Translations under genes and position numbers: made by a program
From: Streptomyces xanthophaeus
GTDB taxonomy: Bacteria > Actinomycetota > Actinomycetes > Streptomycetales > Streptomycetaceae
Reading direction: 5' to 3'
Assembly (NCBI RefSeq): GCF_000725805.1
Contig: NZ_KL647133.1
Span: 186,001-250,000 of the forward strand
Length of the DNA stretch: 64,000 nt
Shown here: in pieces, positions 8,891-17,756 of the stretch
Position numbering within the stretch: position 1 is the first letter of the stretch
Layout: every line of letters starts with the position of its first letter
Notes under the pieces: generated by a model
Database searches by the model: none
What the model was told of the DNA's origin: nothing
The model's input: the letters and a program-made list of their open reading frames with translations, nothing else

Positions 8891-8922
8891 CTCCTACCTG
8901 TGCTCCTACCTGCTCCTACCTG
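8891..8922. repeat. Decamer tandem repeat CTCCTACCTG x3
   Basis: Three copies at 8891-8900, 8903-8912 and 8913-8922, the first pair separated by TG. The stop codon of the split membrane-protein gene (minus strand, 8916-8918) lies inside the third copy. Confidence 0.85.
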
Positions 8923-9526
8923 GCTCCTGCACGCTCTTGGTGCTGCGCCACGGATATCCGCCGGCGCAGGGGAGCGAAGGCCAGCAGGTAGCAGAGGCCG
9001 CCGAGCGGCAGGAGGTCCAGGTTCGTCGCGATCGCGGCCGTGCCCAGGGCGAAGAGCACCAGGGAGCGGACGGCGCCCGGGCCCCGCAGCGTGGCGAGCA
9101 GGGTGATCATTCCCAGGTACAGGAAGAGCGGCACGACGGTTACACGACCGGCATCACACCGGGAACGTCCTGCACCCGGGCGAAGATGTCGCTCATCTCG
9201 GGCTTGTCGGCCGCCCGGAGTCCCGCGTACAGGTCGATCACGGCCTGGGCGGCGGCCGCCGCGGTGCCCGCCAGCCCGGCCACCGCCCCGGCCAGGGCCA
9301 CCCGCCGGCGTGCCGGTCCGCCGGAAGCGGCCGCGGTGCGCCGCAGCCCCTCGCAGACCACCCCGAAGAACAACACCCCCAGGAGGAAGGCGAGGTGGCC
9401 GGTGGTCCATGCGGCGCCGGGCTCCTTGGACCCCTCCGCCAGGAGGCGTACGGACCCGTAGAACACGAGGAGGACGGGGGCCGCCACGAAGGAGAACCGG
9501 GTGATCGCTGCTGTTCGCTCTGTCAT
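8916..9526 (-). pseudogene. Polytopic membrane protein gene split by a frameshift
   Basis: The first part (9526 down to 9140) encodes 128 residues with three hydrophobic segments and ends DVPGVMPVV-stop. Immediately after, another minus-strand frame continues with further hydrophobic segments (TVVPLFLYLGMITLLATLRG, VRSLVLFALGTAAIATNLDLLPLGGLCYLLAFAPLRRR) and stops at 8916. Adding one base near GTGTAACCGTC (about 9141) would join them as PVVYTVVPLF, giving a protein of about 203 residues and six membrane spans. This is either a real inactivating deletion or a sequencing error. The protein family is unknown to me. Confidence 0.7.
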
Positions 9527-9612
9527 GGCTCAACCCTGGCGCCCGTCCCGTGCCGCCGCCATGGGTGATCGCCCCGACAACTCCCCTACGGGAAGGGGCG
9601 GCTGACCTGGGG

Positions 9613-10098
9613 TCACCTAGGGGTCGGGCGTCCGGGTCCGGGGCGCGGGCGGGGGTAGGTGCGGGACTGCTTGACGCTGCCGTAGGCGAAGCTCGACTCG
9701 ATCGAGGCGATGCCGGGGATGGCGTGGATCCGGTGCCGCACCAGGGCCTCGTACGCCTCCAGGTCCTCGATGACCACCCGCAGCAGGTAGTCGCTGCTCC
9801 CCGCCATCAGATAGCAGTCCTGGATGTGCTCGATGCCCGCGACGTGCTCCTCGAAGAGCCGGACCGCCTCCGCCGTGTGACGCTCCAGCCGGATCCGGAC
9901 GAAGACGGTGACCGGCAGGCCGAAGGCGACCTGGTCGACCATGGCCGTGTAGCCGCGGATGAGGCCCGCCTCCTCCAGGCGCCGGACCCGGCGCAGGCAG
10001 GGGGAGGGGGACAGCCGGACGCGGTCGGCGAGGTCCTGGTTCGAGAGGCGGCCGTCGGCCTGCAACTCCCGGATGATCTGCAGATCGACCGCGTCCAT
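9613..10098 (-). CDS. Lrp/AsnC family transcriptional regulator
   Basis: A 161-residue regulator starting MDAVDLQIIRELQADGRLSNQDLADRV, the usual Lrp N-terminal helix-turn-helix, with SPSPCLRRVRRLEEAGLIRGY as recognition helix and wing. Residues about 60-145 form the RAM effector domain (FVRIRLERHTAEAVRLFEEHV, GSSDYLLRVVIEDLEAYEALV). Such proteins bind amino acids and form octamers. It is divergent from an exporter and aminotransferase pair and probably controls them in response to an amino acid, as is common for Lrp proteins beside DMT/LysE-type exporters. Confidence 0.92.
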   Translation of the reverse strand: MDAVDLQIIRELQADGRLSNQDLADRVRLSPSPCLRRVRRLEEAGLIRGYTAMVDQVAFGLPVTVFVRIRLERHTAEAVRLFEEHVAGIEHIQDCYLMAGSSDYLLRVVIEDLEAYEALVRHRIHAIPGIASIESSFAYGSVKQSRTYPRPRPGPGRPTPR

Positions 10099-10297
10099 GG
10101 CCGCGCTCCTCGGAGGTTCTGGGTGGTTCGTGGAGGTTCGGACGCCTTCGTGCCCGCTCTTCCGCGGTCCTTGGCAGATCCTGCCCCAAACGTAGGCCTG
10201 GGGGACAGAACTGGCAATCGGCTGCCCCGCCCCAGGGCCTAGCGTTGCCCAGGCACGGACCGGACCGGCCCGTGTCCCAGAGGCTGGAGCGTTTCCC

Positions 10298-11332
10298 TTG
10301 GTCGCGACGAACACCACCGGCGCGGCCGCGCCTCCCCCCATGGCAGCCCCGCAGGCCGGACACCCCGGCCGGCGCGGGCTCTCCCCGCAGGCCGAGGGCA
10401 TGGCGGCGCTGCTGGTCACCGTGGCCATCTGGGCGGCCTTCGCCCTCAGCGCCCGCGCCCTGAGCGCCTCCTCCCTGCTGCCCGCCGACGCGGCCCTGCT
10501 GCGCTTCGGCGTGCCGCTCCTCGTCCTCCTCCCCGCCCTGTGGCGCCGCCGCCACCGCATCCTCGCGGTGCGGCCCGGACCCGCGGCCAAGATCGTCTGT
10601 GGCGCCGGGGTGCCGTTCTTCCTGGCGGCCATGCACGGCGGCGCCCTGACCTCGGCCGCCTTCGTCGGCTCGATCGTCCCCGGCATGGTGCCGCTCTTCG
10701 TCAGCGCGCTGATGGCCGCCCGCGGCCACGGCGCCCCCCGCGGGACCCAGCCGGCCGGGCTCGCGCTGATCGCCCTCGGCGTGGCCGCCCTCGTCTGGCG
10801 CTACGTGGTCCCGGTGGACGCCGACGTGCTGGAGGGCGCCGGCACCCTCCTCGTCGCCAGCGGCCTGTGGGCCCTGTACACGGTCGGTCTGCGCGACGTG
10901 GACCTCGACCCGGTCGGCTCCATCGGCCTGCTCTGCCTGCCGTCCTTCGCGGTGATCGGGCTCCTGGTCCTGACCGGGGTGCTCCCGACGGGCATCGCGC
11001 ACGCCGCGGGCAGTGACATCGCGCTGTTCCTGGTGGTGCAGGGGCTCGGTGTCGGACTGTGCGCGGGCCTGTTGTACGCCTTCGCCATCCGGCGCCTGGG
11101 CGCCGGGCGCAGCTCCGTCGTCGGCAGCCTCAGCCCCGTCGCCGTCGTCCTGCTGGCCGTCCCGGTGCTCGGCGAGTCCCCGACCGTCGCGGTCCTGATC
11201 GGCGTACCGCTGATCACCGTGGGCGTGGTCCTCGCCAACCGCCGCCCCCGCACCCCGGCGGCCCCCGTCCCGGCTCCGGCCCCGACCCCGACCCCCGTCC
11301 GTCACCGTCCCGAGGTCCCCGCAGATGCTTGA
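10298..11332 (+). CDS. EamA/DMT family transporter
   Basis: A 344-residue inner-membrane protein with about ten hydrophobic helices in two EamA halves: the first from LLVTVAIWAAFALSARAL, the second from LLVASGLWALYTVGL to VLIGVPLITVGVVLANRR. Members export amino acids or metabolites by proton antiport. The start is TTG with GGAG 8 nt upstream. The C-terminal tail is a proline-rich cytosolic stretch. It overlaps the next gene by 8 bp and lies divergent from an Lrp regulator, so amino-acid export is the likely role. Confidence 0.87.
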   Translation: MVATNTTGAAAPPPMAAPQAGHPGRRGLSPQAEGMAALLVTVAIWAAFALSARALSASSLLPADAALLRFGVPLLVLLPALWRRRHRILAVRPGPAAKIVCGAGVPFFLAAMHGGALTSAAFVGSIVPGMVPLFVSALMAARGHGAPRGTQPAGLALIALGVAALVWRYVVPVDADVLEGAGTLLVASGLWALYTVGLRDVDLDPVGSIGLLCLPSFAVIGLLVLTGVLPTGIAHAAGSDIALFLVVQGLGVGLCAGLLYAFAIRRLGAGRSSVVGSLSPVAVVLLAVPVLGESPTVAVLIGVPLITVGVVLANRRPRTPAAPVPAPAPTPTPVRHRPEVPADA

Positions 11333-12560
11333 GCTCCTTCCCCCGCCGCCCACCGACCCGCTGTGGGACCTGACGTACGAGTTCGGCACCGACGAGCGGC
11401 CCGAACGCCTCAACCTCGTCCTCGGCGTCTACCGCGACGAGGCGGGGAGCACCCCGGTCATGGCCGCGGTGCGCGCGGCCGAGATACGCCTGGCGGAGCG
11501 CTCCGAGTCCAAGGAGTACCGCGGGCTCTCCGGCAACGCCGCCTTCAACCGCGCCCTGCTGGGCGCGGTCCTGGGGGCCGGCGGACCGGCCGACCGCGCG
11601 GCGGCCGTCCAGACCGTCGCGGGCTCCGGGGCGCTGCGCCTGCTCGCCGACCTGATCTGCCGGACCCGCCCGGGCGCCACCGTGTGGATCAGTGACCCGG
11701 CCTACGTGAACCACCGGCCCATCCTGGAGGCCGCGGGCCTGAACGTGCGCACCTACGCCTGGCGCGACGCGGCCGGCGACTTCGACACCGAGGCGGCCCT
11801 GCGGGACCTGGCCGGCGCCCGCCGCGACGACGTCGTCCTGCTCCAGGGGTGCTGCCACAACCCCACCGGAGCCGACCCCTCGCGCCAGGCCTGGGAAGCG
11901 CTGGCCGAGCTGTCCGTCCGCGCGGGCTGGGTGCCCTTCGTCGACCTCGCCTACCACGGGCTGGGCGACGGGCTCGAAGCCGACCTGTGGGCCACCCGCA
12001 TGCTGGCGCAGCGGGTGCCGGAGCTGCTGATCGCCGTCAGCTGCTCGAAGAACTTCGGCCTCTACAGCGACCGCACCGGCTGCGCCATCGTCCTCGGCTC
12101 CTCGGCCAGGGCCGTACGGCACGCCGAGACGGCCCTGCAGAACGCCGCCCGGACGCTGTACTCGATGCCGCCCGAGCACGGCGCGGCCGTGGTCACCACG
12201 ATCCTCGACGACGACGGGCTGCGCGCCGCCTGGCGTGCGGAGCTGGACGTCATGCGGGGCCGGATCGCGGCCAACCGCACGGAGCTGACCGCCCGCCTGG
12301 AGGCGCTGGGCCACGGATCGCTGGCCGCGTCCCTCGCCCGGCAGAAGGGCATGTTCTCGATGCTGCCGCTCAGCTCGCAGCAGATGCTCAGGCTGCGCAG
12401 GGAGTTCGCCGTCTACGGCACCACCTCCGGGCGGATCAACATCGCGGGCATCCCCGTGGACCGGATCCCCTGCCTGGCCCGGGGGATCGCGGGCGTCCTC
12501 GACCCGGCCGGCGTACCCCGGGCCGTGCGGGCCGCCCGGACCGCCGGCGCCCTCGGCTGA
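11325..12560 (+). CDS. Aromatic/aspartate-type class I aminotransferase
   Basis: A 411-residue PLP enzyme of the TyrB/AspC branch. Signatures: LNLVLGVYRDEAG near the N-terminus, KEYRGLSGNAAFNRALLG, GCCHNPTGADP (Asn of NPTG), FVDLAYHGLGDGL, and SCSKNFGLYSDRTGC containing the PLP lysine; RINIAGI near the end carries the carboxylate-binding arginine. It swaps amino groups between aspartate or an aromatic amino acid and 2-oxoglutarate. The gene start overlaps the exporter stop by 8 bp, so both are translated from one message under the neighbouring Lrp regulator. Confidence 0.9.
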   Translation: MLELLPPPPTDPLWDLTYEFGTDERPERLNLVLGVYRDEAGSTPVMAAVRAAEIRLAERSESKEYRGLSGNAAFNRALLGAVLGAGGPADRAAAVQTVAGSGALRLLADLICRTRPGATVWISDPAYVNHRPILEAAGLNVRTYAWRDAAGDFDTEAALRDLAGARRDDVVLLQGCCHNPTGADPSRQAWEALAELSVRAGWVPFVDLAYHGLGDGLEADLWATRMLAQRVPELLIAVSCSKNFGLYSDRTGCAIVLGSSARAVRHAETALQNAARTLYSMPPEHGAAVVTTILDDDGLRAAWRAELDVMRGRIAANRTELTARLEALGHGSLAASLARQKGMFSMLPLSSQQMLRLRREFAVYGTTSGRINIAGIPVDRIPCLARGIAGVLDPAGVPRAVRAARTAGALG

Positions 12561-12682
12561 GGCGCCGGACCCCGTCCCGGCCCCGTCCGCCCGGCCGCCC
12601 TCCGTGGACGCAGCGCCCCGCGCCGAGCCCTCGGATAGGGTGAATCGGTAGGAATCAGACCCCCCGGGGTGAGGTCGGTGCA

Positions 12683-14743
12683 TTGGACACTTACCAGTCC
12701 GCGAGCGAGGTGCCGGAGCAGCCGGCGGCGGCCGTCGGCTACGCGGGCGTGCTCCGCGAGCTGCTGCCGATCGCCCTGTGGCGCGAGGACGCGCAGGGAC
12801 GCATCGCCGAGTGGTCGCTGGCCGCACAGGACCTGCTCGGGCACCGCCGCGAGGACGTCCTGGGCCGTCCCGGCAGCTCCGTCCTGGTCCCCGAGGCCAA
12901 CCGGGAGCTCGCCGACGAGCTGACCCGGCGGGTCCAGGCCGGGGAGACGGTCGTCGGCACCCTGCCGGTGCGCCACCGCGACGGGCACCGGGTCCCGATG
13001 GAGATGTGGATCGTGCCCGCCCGCGACGCCGGGGGCGGTACGGGAGCCCTGCTCATCGCCGTGGAGACCTCCCAGGTCCTGCACATGCGGGACTCGCTGG
13101 CCGCCCTCCAGAGCCTGTTCACCCAGTCGCCCATCGGCCTCGCCACCCTCGGCCCCGACCTGCGCTTCCTGCGGGTCAACGACGCCCTGGCCCGGATGAA
13201 CGGGGTCTCCGCCGAGGACCACCTCGGCAAACGGCTCACCGAGGTGGTCCCCGGGGTCAACGCCACCGCGCTGGAGGCGATGATGCAGCGGGCCCTCGAC
13301 GGGGGCACCGCCGTCGTCGACGTCCGCCGCACCGGCCGCACCCCGGCCGATCCCGAGCACGACCGGACCTGGTCCTGCTCCTACGCTCCCCTCCTCGACG
13401 GCGCCGGCCGCCGCCTCGGCCTGATCGCCTCGCTGATCGACATCACCGAGGGCCAGCGGGCCCAGGCGGACGCCGACCGCGCCCGGCACCGGTTCGCCCT
13501 CCTCGCCGAGGCGGGCACCCGCGTCGGCACCACCTTGGACCTGCGCCAGACCGCCCAGGAGATCGTGGAGGTGCTGGTACCGCAGCTCGCGGACTCGGCC
13601 GACGTACAGCTCCTGGAGGCGGTGCTCGAACCGGACGAGGCGGCCGCGTCCACGCACGGGGTCCTGCGCCGCCTCGCGGCCTCCTTCCCCGACCCGGCCG
13701 CCCCCACCGCGAAACTCGCCGCCGGGCAGACCTTCCGGATCCCCACGGGCACGGTCTACGAGCAGGTGATCGCCGAGGGCCGGTCCATGAACCTGTACAC
13801 CTCCGACATCCCGGCACTGATCAGGGACCCGCGCGCCGGGCGGCTGCGCGCCTACCTCGCCACCCTGGGTTCGGCCCGCATGGTCCCGCTGGTCGCCCGC
13901 GGCACCGTGCTCGGCGCGGTCGCCGTCACCCGCACGCGCGAGCGCGAGCCCTTCGACGAGGAGGACTGCGTCCTGCTCGACGAGCTGGTCGCCCGCGCGG
14001 CCCTCAACATCGACAACGCCCGGATGTACACCCACCAGCGGCAGGCCGCCCTCACCCTCCAGCGCAGCCTCACCAACAGCGCCCTGCCCGAAGTGGCGGG
14101 CCTGGAGCTGACCGGGCGCTACCTGCCCGCCAGTGACCACGACGTCGGCGGGGACTGGTTCGACGCCATCCGGCTGCCCGGCGGGCGCACCGGGCTGGTC
14201 ATCGGGGACGTCATGGGGCACGGGATCCACGCGGCGGCCGTCATGGGCCAGCTCCGTACGGCGGTACGCACCCTCGCGCGCCTCGACACGCCCCCCGCGC
14301 AGCTGCTCCGCTCCCTCGACGCCGTCGTGGCCGACCTGGGCGAGGACGAGATGGCGACCTGCGTCTACGCCGTCCACGACCCGGAGACGGGCTGCTGCGT
14401 GATCGCCCGGGCCGGACACCCGCCGCCCGCGGTGGTCGGCCCGGACGGGCGGATCCGCTTCCTCGACGGCCCGCCCGGCACCCCGCTGGGCACGGGAGGC
14501 GGGCAGGAGTTCGCCACGCAGGAGGTCCGGCTGTCCCCCGGGAGCCTGCTCGTGCTGTACACCGACGGCCTCATCGAAGCCCGGGACCGCGACCTCGATC
14601 AGGGCATGGACCAGCTGGCACAGGCGCTCAGCGCGGCGGACCAGCCGCTGGAGGAGTTGTGCGACACGGTCCTGGAGCGGCTGCTGCCGTGCGCCCCGCA
14701 GGACGACGTGGCGGTGCTGCTGGCCCGGACCCGCCGGCCCTGA
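12683..14743 (+). CDS. PAS-PAS-GAF-SpoIIE/PP2C phosphatase
   Basis: A 686-residue cytosolic serine phosphatase. Two PAS domains (about 20-125 and 140-260, the latter ending IASLIDITEGQ), a GAF domain (about 270-460, GTTLDLRQTAQEIVEVLVPQ), then PP2C/SpoIIE (about 470-686) with the metal residues of VGGDWFDAI, VIGDVMGHGIHAAAVMGQL, LVLYTDGLIEARDRD and DDVAVLLAR. It should dephosphorylate an anti-anti-sigma factor in response to a PAS/GAF signal. Unlike its convergent neighbour it has no C-terminal HATPase kinase domain. TTG start, with a TAGGGT -10-like box at 12636-12641. Confidence 0.9.
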   Translation: MDTYQSASEVPEQPAAAVGYAGVLRELLPIALWREDAQGRIAEWSLAAQDLLGHRREDVLGRPGSSVLVPEANRELADELTRRVQAGETVVGTLPVRHRDGHRVPMEMWIVPARDAGGGTGALLIAVETSQVLHMRDSLAALQSLFTQSPIGLATLGPDLRFLRVNDALARMNGVSAEDHLGKRLTEVVPGVNATALEAMMQRALDGGTAVVDVRRTGRTPADPEHDRTWSCSYAPLLDGAGRRLGLIASLIDITEGQRAQADADRARHRFALLAEAGTRVGTTLDLRQTAQEIVEVLVPQLADSADVQLLEAVLEPDEAAASTHGVLRRLAASFPDPAAPTAKLAAGQTFRIPTGTVYEQVIAEGRSMNLYTSDIPALIRDPRAGRLRAYLATLGSARMVPLVARGTVLGAVAVTRTREREPFDEEDCVLLDELVARAALNIDNARMYTHQRQAALTLQRSLTNSALPEVAGLELTGRYLPASDHDVGGDWFDAIRLPGGRTGLVIGDVMGHGIHAAAVMGQLRTAVRTLARLDTPPAQLLRSLDAVVADLGEDEMATCVYAVHDPETGCCVIARAGHPPPAVVGPDGRIRFLDGPPGTPLGTGGGQEFATQEVRLSPGSLLVLYTDGLIEARDRDLDQGMDQLAQALSAADQPLEELCDTVLERLLPCAPQDDVAVLLARTRRP

Positions 14744-14774
14744 CGCGGCGTGCCCTGGCCGCGGGGCCCCCGGG

Positions 14775-17585
14775 TCACCAGGCCAGGTCCTCCAGCGCGT
14801 CGAGGTCCGGCTCAGCCGCCTCTGCCGGCCCGCCGTCCCCGGTCAGCGGCAGCTCGGCCCAGATGACCTTGCCGCGGTCCGTGTAGCGGGTGCCCCAGCG
14901 CAAGGCGTACTGCGCGACGAGGAACAGCCCGCGCCCGCCCTCGTCGGTGGTGGCCGCGTACCGCAGGTGCGGGGAGGTGCTGCTGCCGTCGGAGACCTCG
15001 ACGATCAGGCTCCGGTCGCGCAGCAGACGCACCCGCACGGGCGCGCTCCCGTACCGGATGGCATTGGTGATCAGCTCGCTGAGGATGAGCTCGGTGGTGA
15101 AGGAGATGCCCTCCAGCCCCCAGGCGGTGAGCTGGGCCGAGCCCGCGTTGCGCACCCGGGAGACGGCCGAAGGGGCACCGGGCACCTCCCACTCGGCGAT
15201 CCGGTCCGCCTCCAGCCGCCGGGTGTCGGCCACCAGCAGCGCGATGTCGTCGCTCGGGTTCGGGAACAGCAGTGCGGAGAGCACGTCCGCGCAGGCCTGG
15301 TCGGGGCTGCGGCCGGGCTGGGCCAGTGTCTCGCCCAGCAGGCGCAGCCCGGTGTCGAAGTCCCGGTCCCGGTCCTCCACCAGGCCGTCGGTGAACAGCA
15401 CGAGCCGGCTCGCCTCGGGCAGCTGGAACTCGGCGGCCTCGAAGGGCATGCCGCCCACGCCGAGCGGGAGCCCCGTGGGCAGCTCGGGGAACTCCACCCA
15501 TCCGTCGGGGCTGACCAGGGCGGGACCGGGGTGTCCGGCGCTGGCCATGACGCAGCGCCCGGAGACCGGGTCGTAGACCGCGTAGAGGCAGGTGGCGCCC
15601 GTGACCTGGGCCGGTCCGCCGCCCAGGTCCTCCCCGGCGCCGCCCTCCGCGTCCGCGGCCTCGCCCTCGGCGCCCCCGCCGCTCTCGTTCTGGTCGATCC
15701 GGTTGATCAGCTCGTCCAGGTGGCCGAGCAGCTCGTCGGGCGGCAGGTCCAGCGTGGAGAAGTTGTGCACCGCGGTCCTCAGCCGCCCCATCGTGGCCGC
15801 CGCGTGCACCCCGTGCCCGACGACGTCGCCGACGACCAGCGCCACCCGGGCGCCCGGCAGCGGGATCACGTCGAACCAGTCCCCGCCGACCCCCGCCTTC
15901 GCGGGCAGGTAGCGGAAGGCGACGTCCACGGCGCTCTGGTCCGGCAGCACCCGCGGCAGCAGGCTGCGCTGGAGCGTCACCGCCATCGCGTGCTCGCGGG
16001 TGAAGCGGCGGGCGTTGTCGATGGAGACGGCGGCGCGCGCCGCCAGCTCCTCGGCGAAGGACAGGTCCTCCTCGTCGAAGGGCTCCGGGGTGTCGGCGGC
16101 CCGCCAGAAGTTGGCCATGCCGAGGACGACGCCCCGCGCCTGGAGCGGTACGGAGATCAGCGAGTGCAGCCCGTAGTCGAGGGCGACGCGCGTCCCGGGG
16201 GCGTCCTGGGCGCGCCAGCCCATCGCGGCCTTCAGATCGGGGGCGAGCACGGCGTGCCCGGCGTCCAGGGCCGTGGCCATCGGCGCGGTCGGCACGTCGA
16301 ACCGGATGACGTCACCGACCGGCTGGAGCGGCTGGTCGGTGCGGACCCCGCTCATGGCCGCCCGGCGCATCCCGGTGTACAGCCCGCTGACCACGGAGGG
16401 CTCGTCACCGCGCAGCACCGGGTCCAGCAGTTCCACGGTGGCGAAGTCGGCGAAGCGGGGGACCGCCACCTCCGAGAGCTCCTCCGCGGTGCGCACCACG
16501 TCCAGGGTGGTGCCGATCCGCACCCCGGCGTCGTACAGCAGCTGGAGGCGGCTGCGGGCCACCTCGGCCCGGCCGGAGAGCGCGGCGAGTTCGGTGGAGT
16601 CGCGCAGCGTCATGACGGTGCCGGACGGCTGGCCCGCGTAGGGCTTGGTGGGGCGTACGTTCACGGCGAGCAGCCGGTCGCCCGCCAGGTGCACCTCGTC
16701 CGTCGCGACGCGGCCGGAGACGAGCAGTTCCGCGGTGCGCGGTTCGAGGCCGAGGTCGCCGACGTGCCGCTGTTCGGGGTCGGGGGGCAGGTCGAGGAGG
16801 CGGCGGGCCTCGTCGTTGGCGAGGACCAGCCGGTGGCCGGCGTCGATGATCATGACGCCTTCGCGCACGGCGTGCAGGACCGCCTCGTGGTGTTCGTTCA
16901 TCCGGGTCATCTCGGCGGCGCCCAGGCCGTGGGTCTGGCGCCGCAGCCGGCGGCTGACCAGCGCGGCGCCCCCCGTGCCGAGGAGCAGCGCGCCCGCGGC
17001 GGCGCCGAGCAGGAGCGGGAGCTGGTCCTCGACGGTGTCGGAGACGTTCTCCACCTCGATGCCGGTGCCGACCAGCCCGATCACGGCGCCACTGGCGTCG
17101 CGTACGGGAACCAGCGCGCGCACGGCGTCGCTCGGTTCGCCCGTGAAGGCCTCGGTGAAGGACTGGCCCGCTGCGGCGCGCGCCAGGTCTCCGGTGGCGC
17201 GCTTCCCGATCAGTTCGGGCCGGGAGTCGGTGTACCGGATCCCGTCGGTGCTCATGACGGCGATGAAGTCCAGCCCCGCGGCCTTGCGGGCCTCCTCGGC
17301 CAGGGACAGGAGCGCGGCGGTCGGGTCGTTGGAGCGCAGGGCCTCGGGGAGGCCGGGGGCGTGGGCGAAGGCCTCGGCGGCGGCGAGCGAGCGGTTGGCG
17401 GCGTCGCGCTGGCTGTCGAAGCGGGCCTGGACCACCAGGGCCGCCGCGGCCGCGGTGATCAGTATCAGCACGATCACGGCATTGAGGGCGAAGACCTGAC
17501 CGGCGACGCTGTGGACCCACTTGGACAGGCGCGCGCGCAGGCGCTGGCCCCATCCGGTCGGCTGCCGACCAAAACGTCCGGTCAT
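14775..17585 (-). CDS. Membrane sensor SpoIIE phosphatase with HATPase domain
   Basis: A 936-residue signalling protein. A transmembrane helix (about 29-53), an extracellular single-Cache-like sensor (GIRYTDSRPELIGKRATGD, as in CitA/DcuS) to about 190, a second helix (LLLGAAAGALLLGTGGAALV), PAS (about 235-345), GAF (about 360-540), PP2C/SpoIIE with GGDWFDVI, VGDVVGHGVHAAATMG and LFTDGLVEDRDRD, and a C-terminal HATPase with N-box LILSELITNAIRYG and G-box DEGGRGLFLVAQYAL. It couples an external small-molecule signal to both dephosphorylation and anti-sigma-type kinase activity. An acidic glycine-rich insert interrupts the PP2C domain. Convergent with the other phosphatase, 31 bp apart. Confidence 0.9.
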   Translation of the reverse strand: MTGRFGRQPTGWGQRLRARLSKWVHSVAGQVFALNAVIVLILITAAAAALVVQARFDSQRDAANRSLAAAEAFAHAPGLPEALRSNDPTAALLSLAEEARKAAGLDFIAVMSTDGIRYTDSRPELIGKRATGDLARAAAGQSFTEAFTGEPSDAVRALVPVRDASGAVIGLVGTGIEVENVSDTVEDQLPLLLGAAAGALLLGTGGAALVSRRLRRQTHGLGAAEMTRMNEHHEAVLHAVREGVMIIDAGHRLVLANDEARRLLDLPPDPEQRHVGDLGLEPRTAELLVSGRVATDEVHLAGDRLLAVNVRPTKPYAGQPSGTVMTLRDSTELAALSGRAEVARSRLQLLYDAGVRIGTTLDVVRTAEELSEVAVPRFADFATVELLDPVLRGDEPSVVSGLYTGMRRAAMSGVRTDQPLQPVGDVIRFDVPTAPMATALDAGHAVLAPDLKAAMGWRAQDAPGTRVALDYGLHSLISVPLQARGVVLGMANFWRAADTPEPFDEEDLSFAEELAARAAVSIDNARRFTREHAMAVTLQRSLLPRVLPDQSAVDVAFRYLPAKAGVGGDWFDVIPLPGARVALVVGDVVGHGVHAAATMGRLRTAVHNFSTLDLPPDELLGHLDELINRIDQNESGGGAEGEAADAEGGAGEDLGGGPAQVTGATCLYAVYDPVSGRCVMASAGHPGPALVSPDGWVEFPELPTGLPLGVGGMPFEAAEFQLPEASRLVLFTDGLVEDRDRDFDTGLRLLGETLAQPGRSPDQACADVLSALLFPNPSDDIALLVADTRRLEADRIAEWEVPGAPSAVSRVRNAGSAQLTAWGLEGISFTTELILSELITNAIRYGSAPVRVRLLRDRSLIVEVSDGSSTSPHLRYAATTDEGGRGLFLVAQYALRWGTRYTDRGKVIWAELPLTGDGGPAEAAEPDLDALEDLAW

Positions 17586-17710
17586 GAGCCATTTCTAACA
17601 CTGTCGCGCTTGTTTGGGAGTGGCTGCAGGGACGGACTTCGCCGGGCGGTGCGCGTGGGTGCGCTCCGGGAGGGCACCCGGGCCCCGTGGACCGCTCCCC
17701 GGCAACGGCC

Positions 17711-17742
17711 GCGGCCCGGACCCCAGCGGGGGTCCGGGCCGC
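17711..17742 (-). terminator. Hairpin terminator after glycerate kinase
   Basis: Perfect 14-bp stem (GCGGCCCGGACCCC with its complement) and a 4-nt loop, 14 bp past the glycerate kinase stop on the minus strand. Confidence 0.75.
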
Positions 17743-17756
17743 ACCGTACGGGTGGG

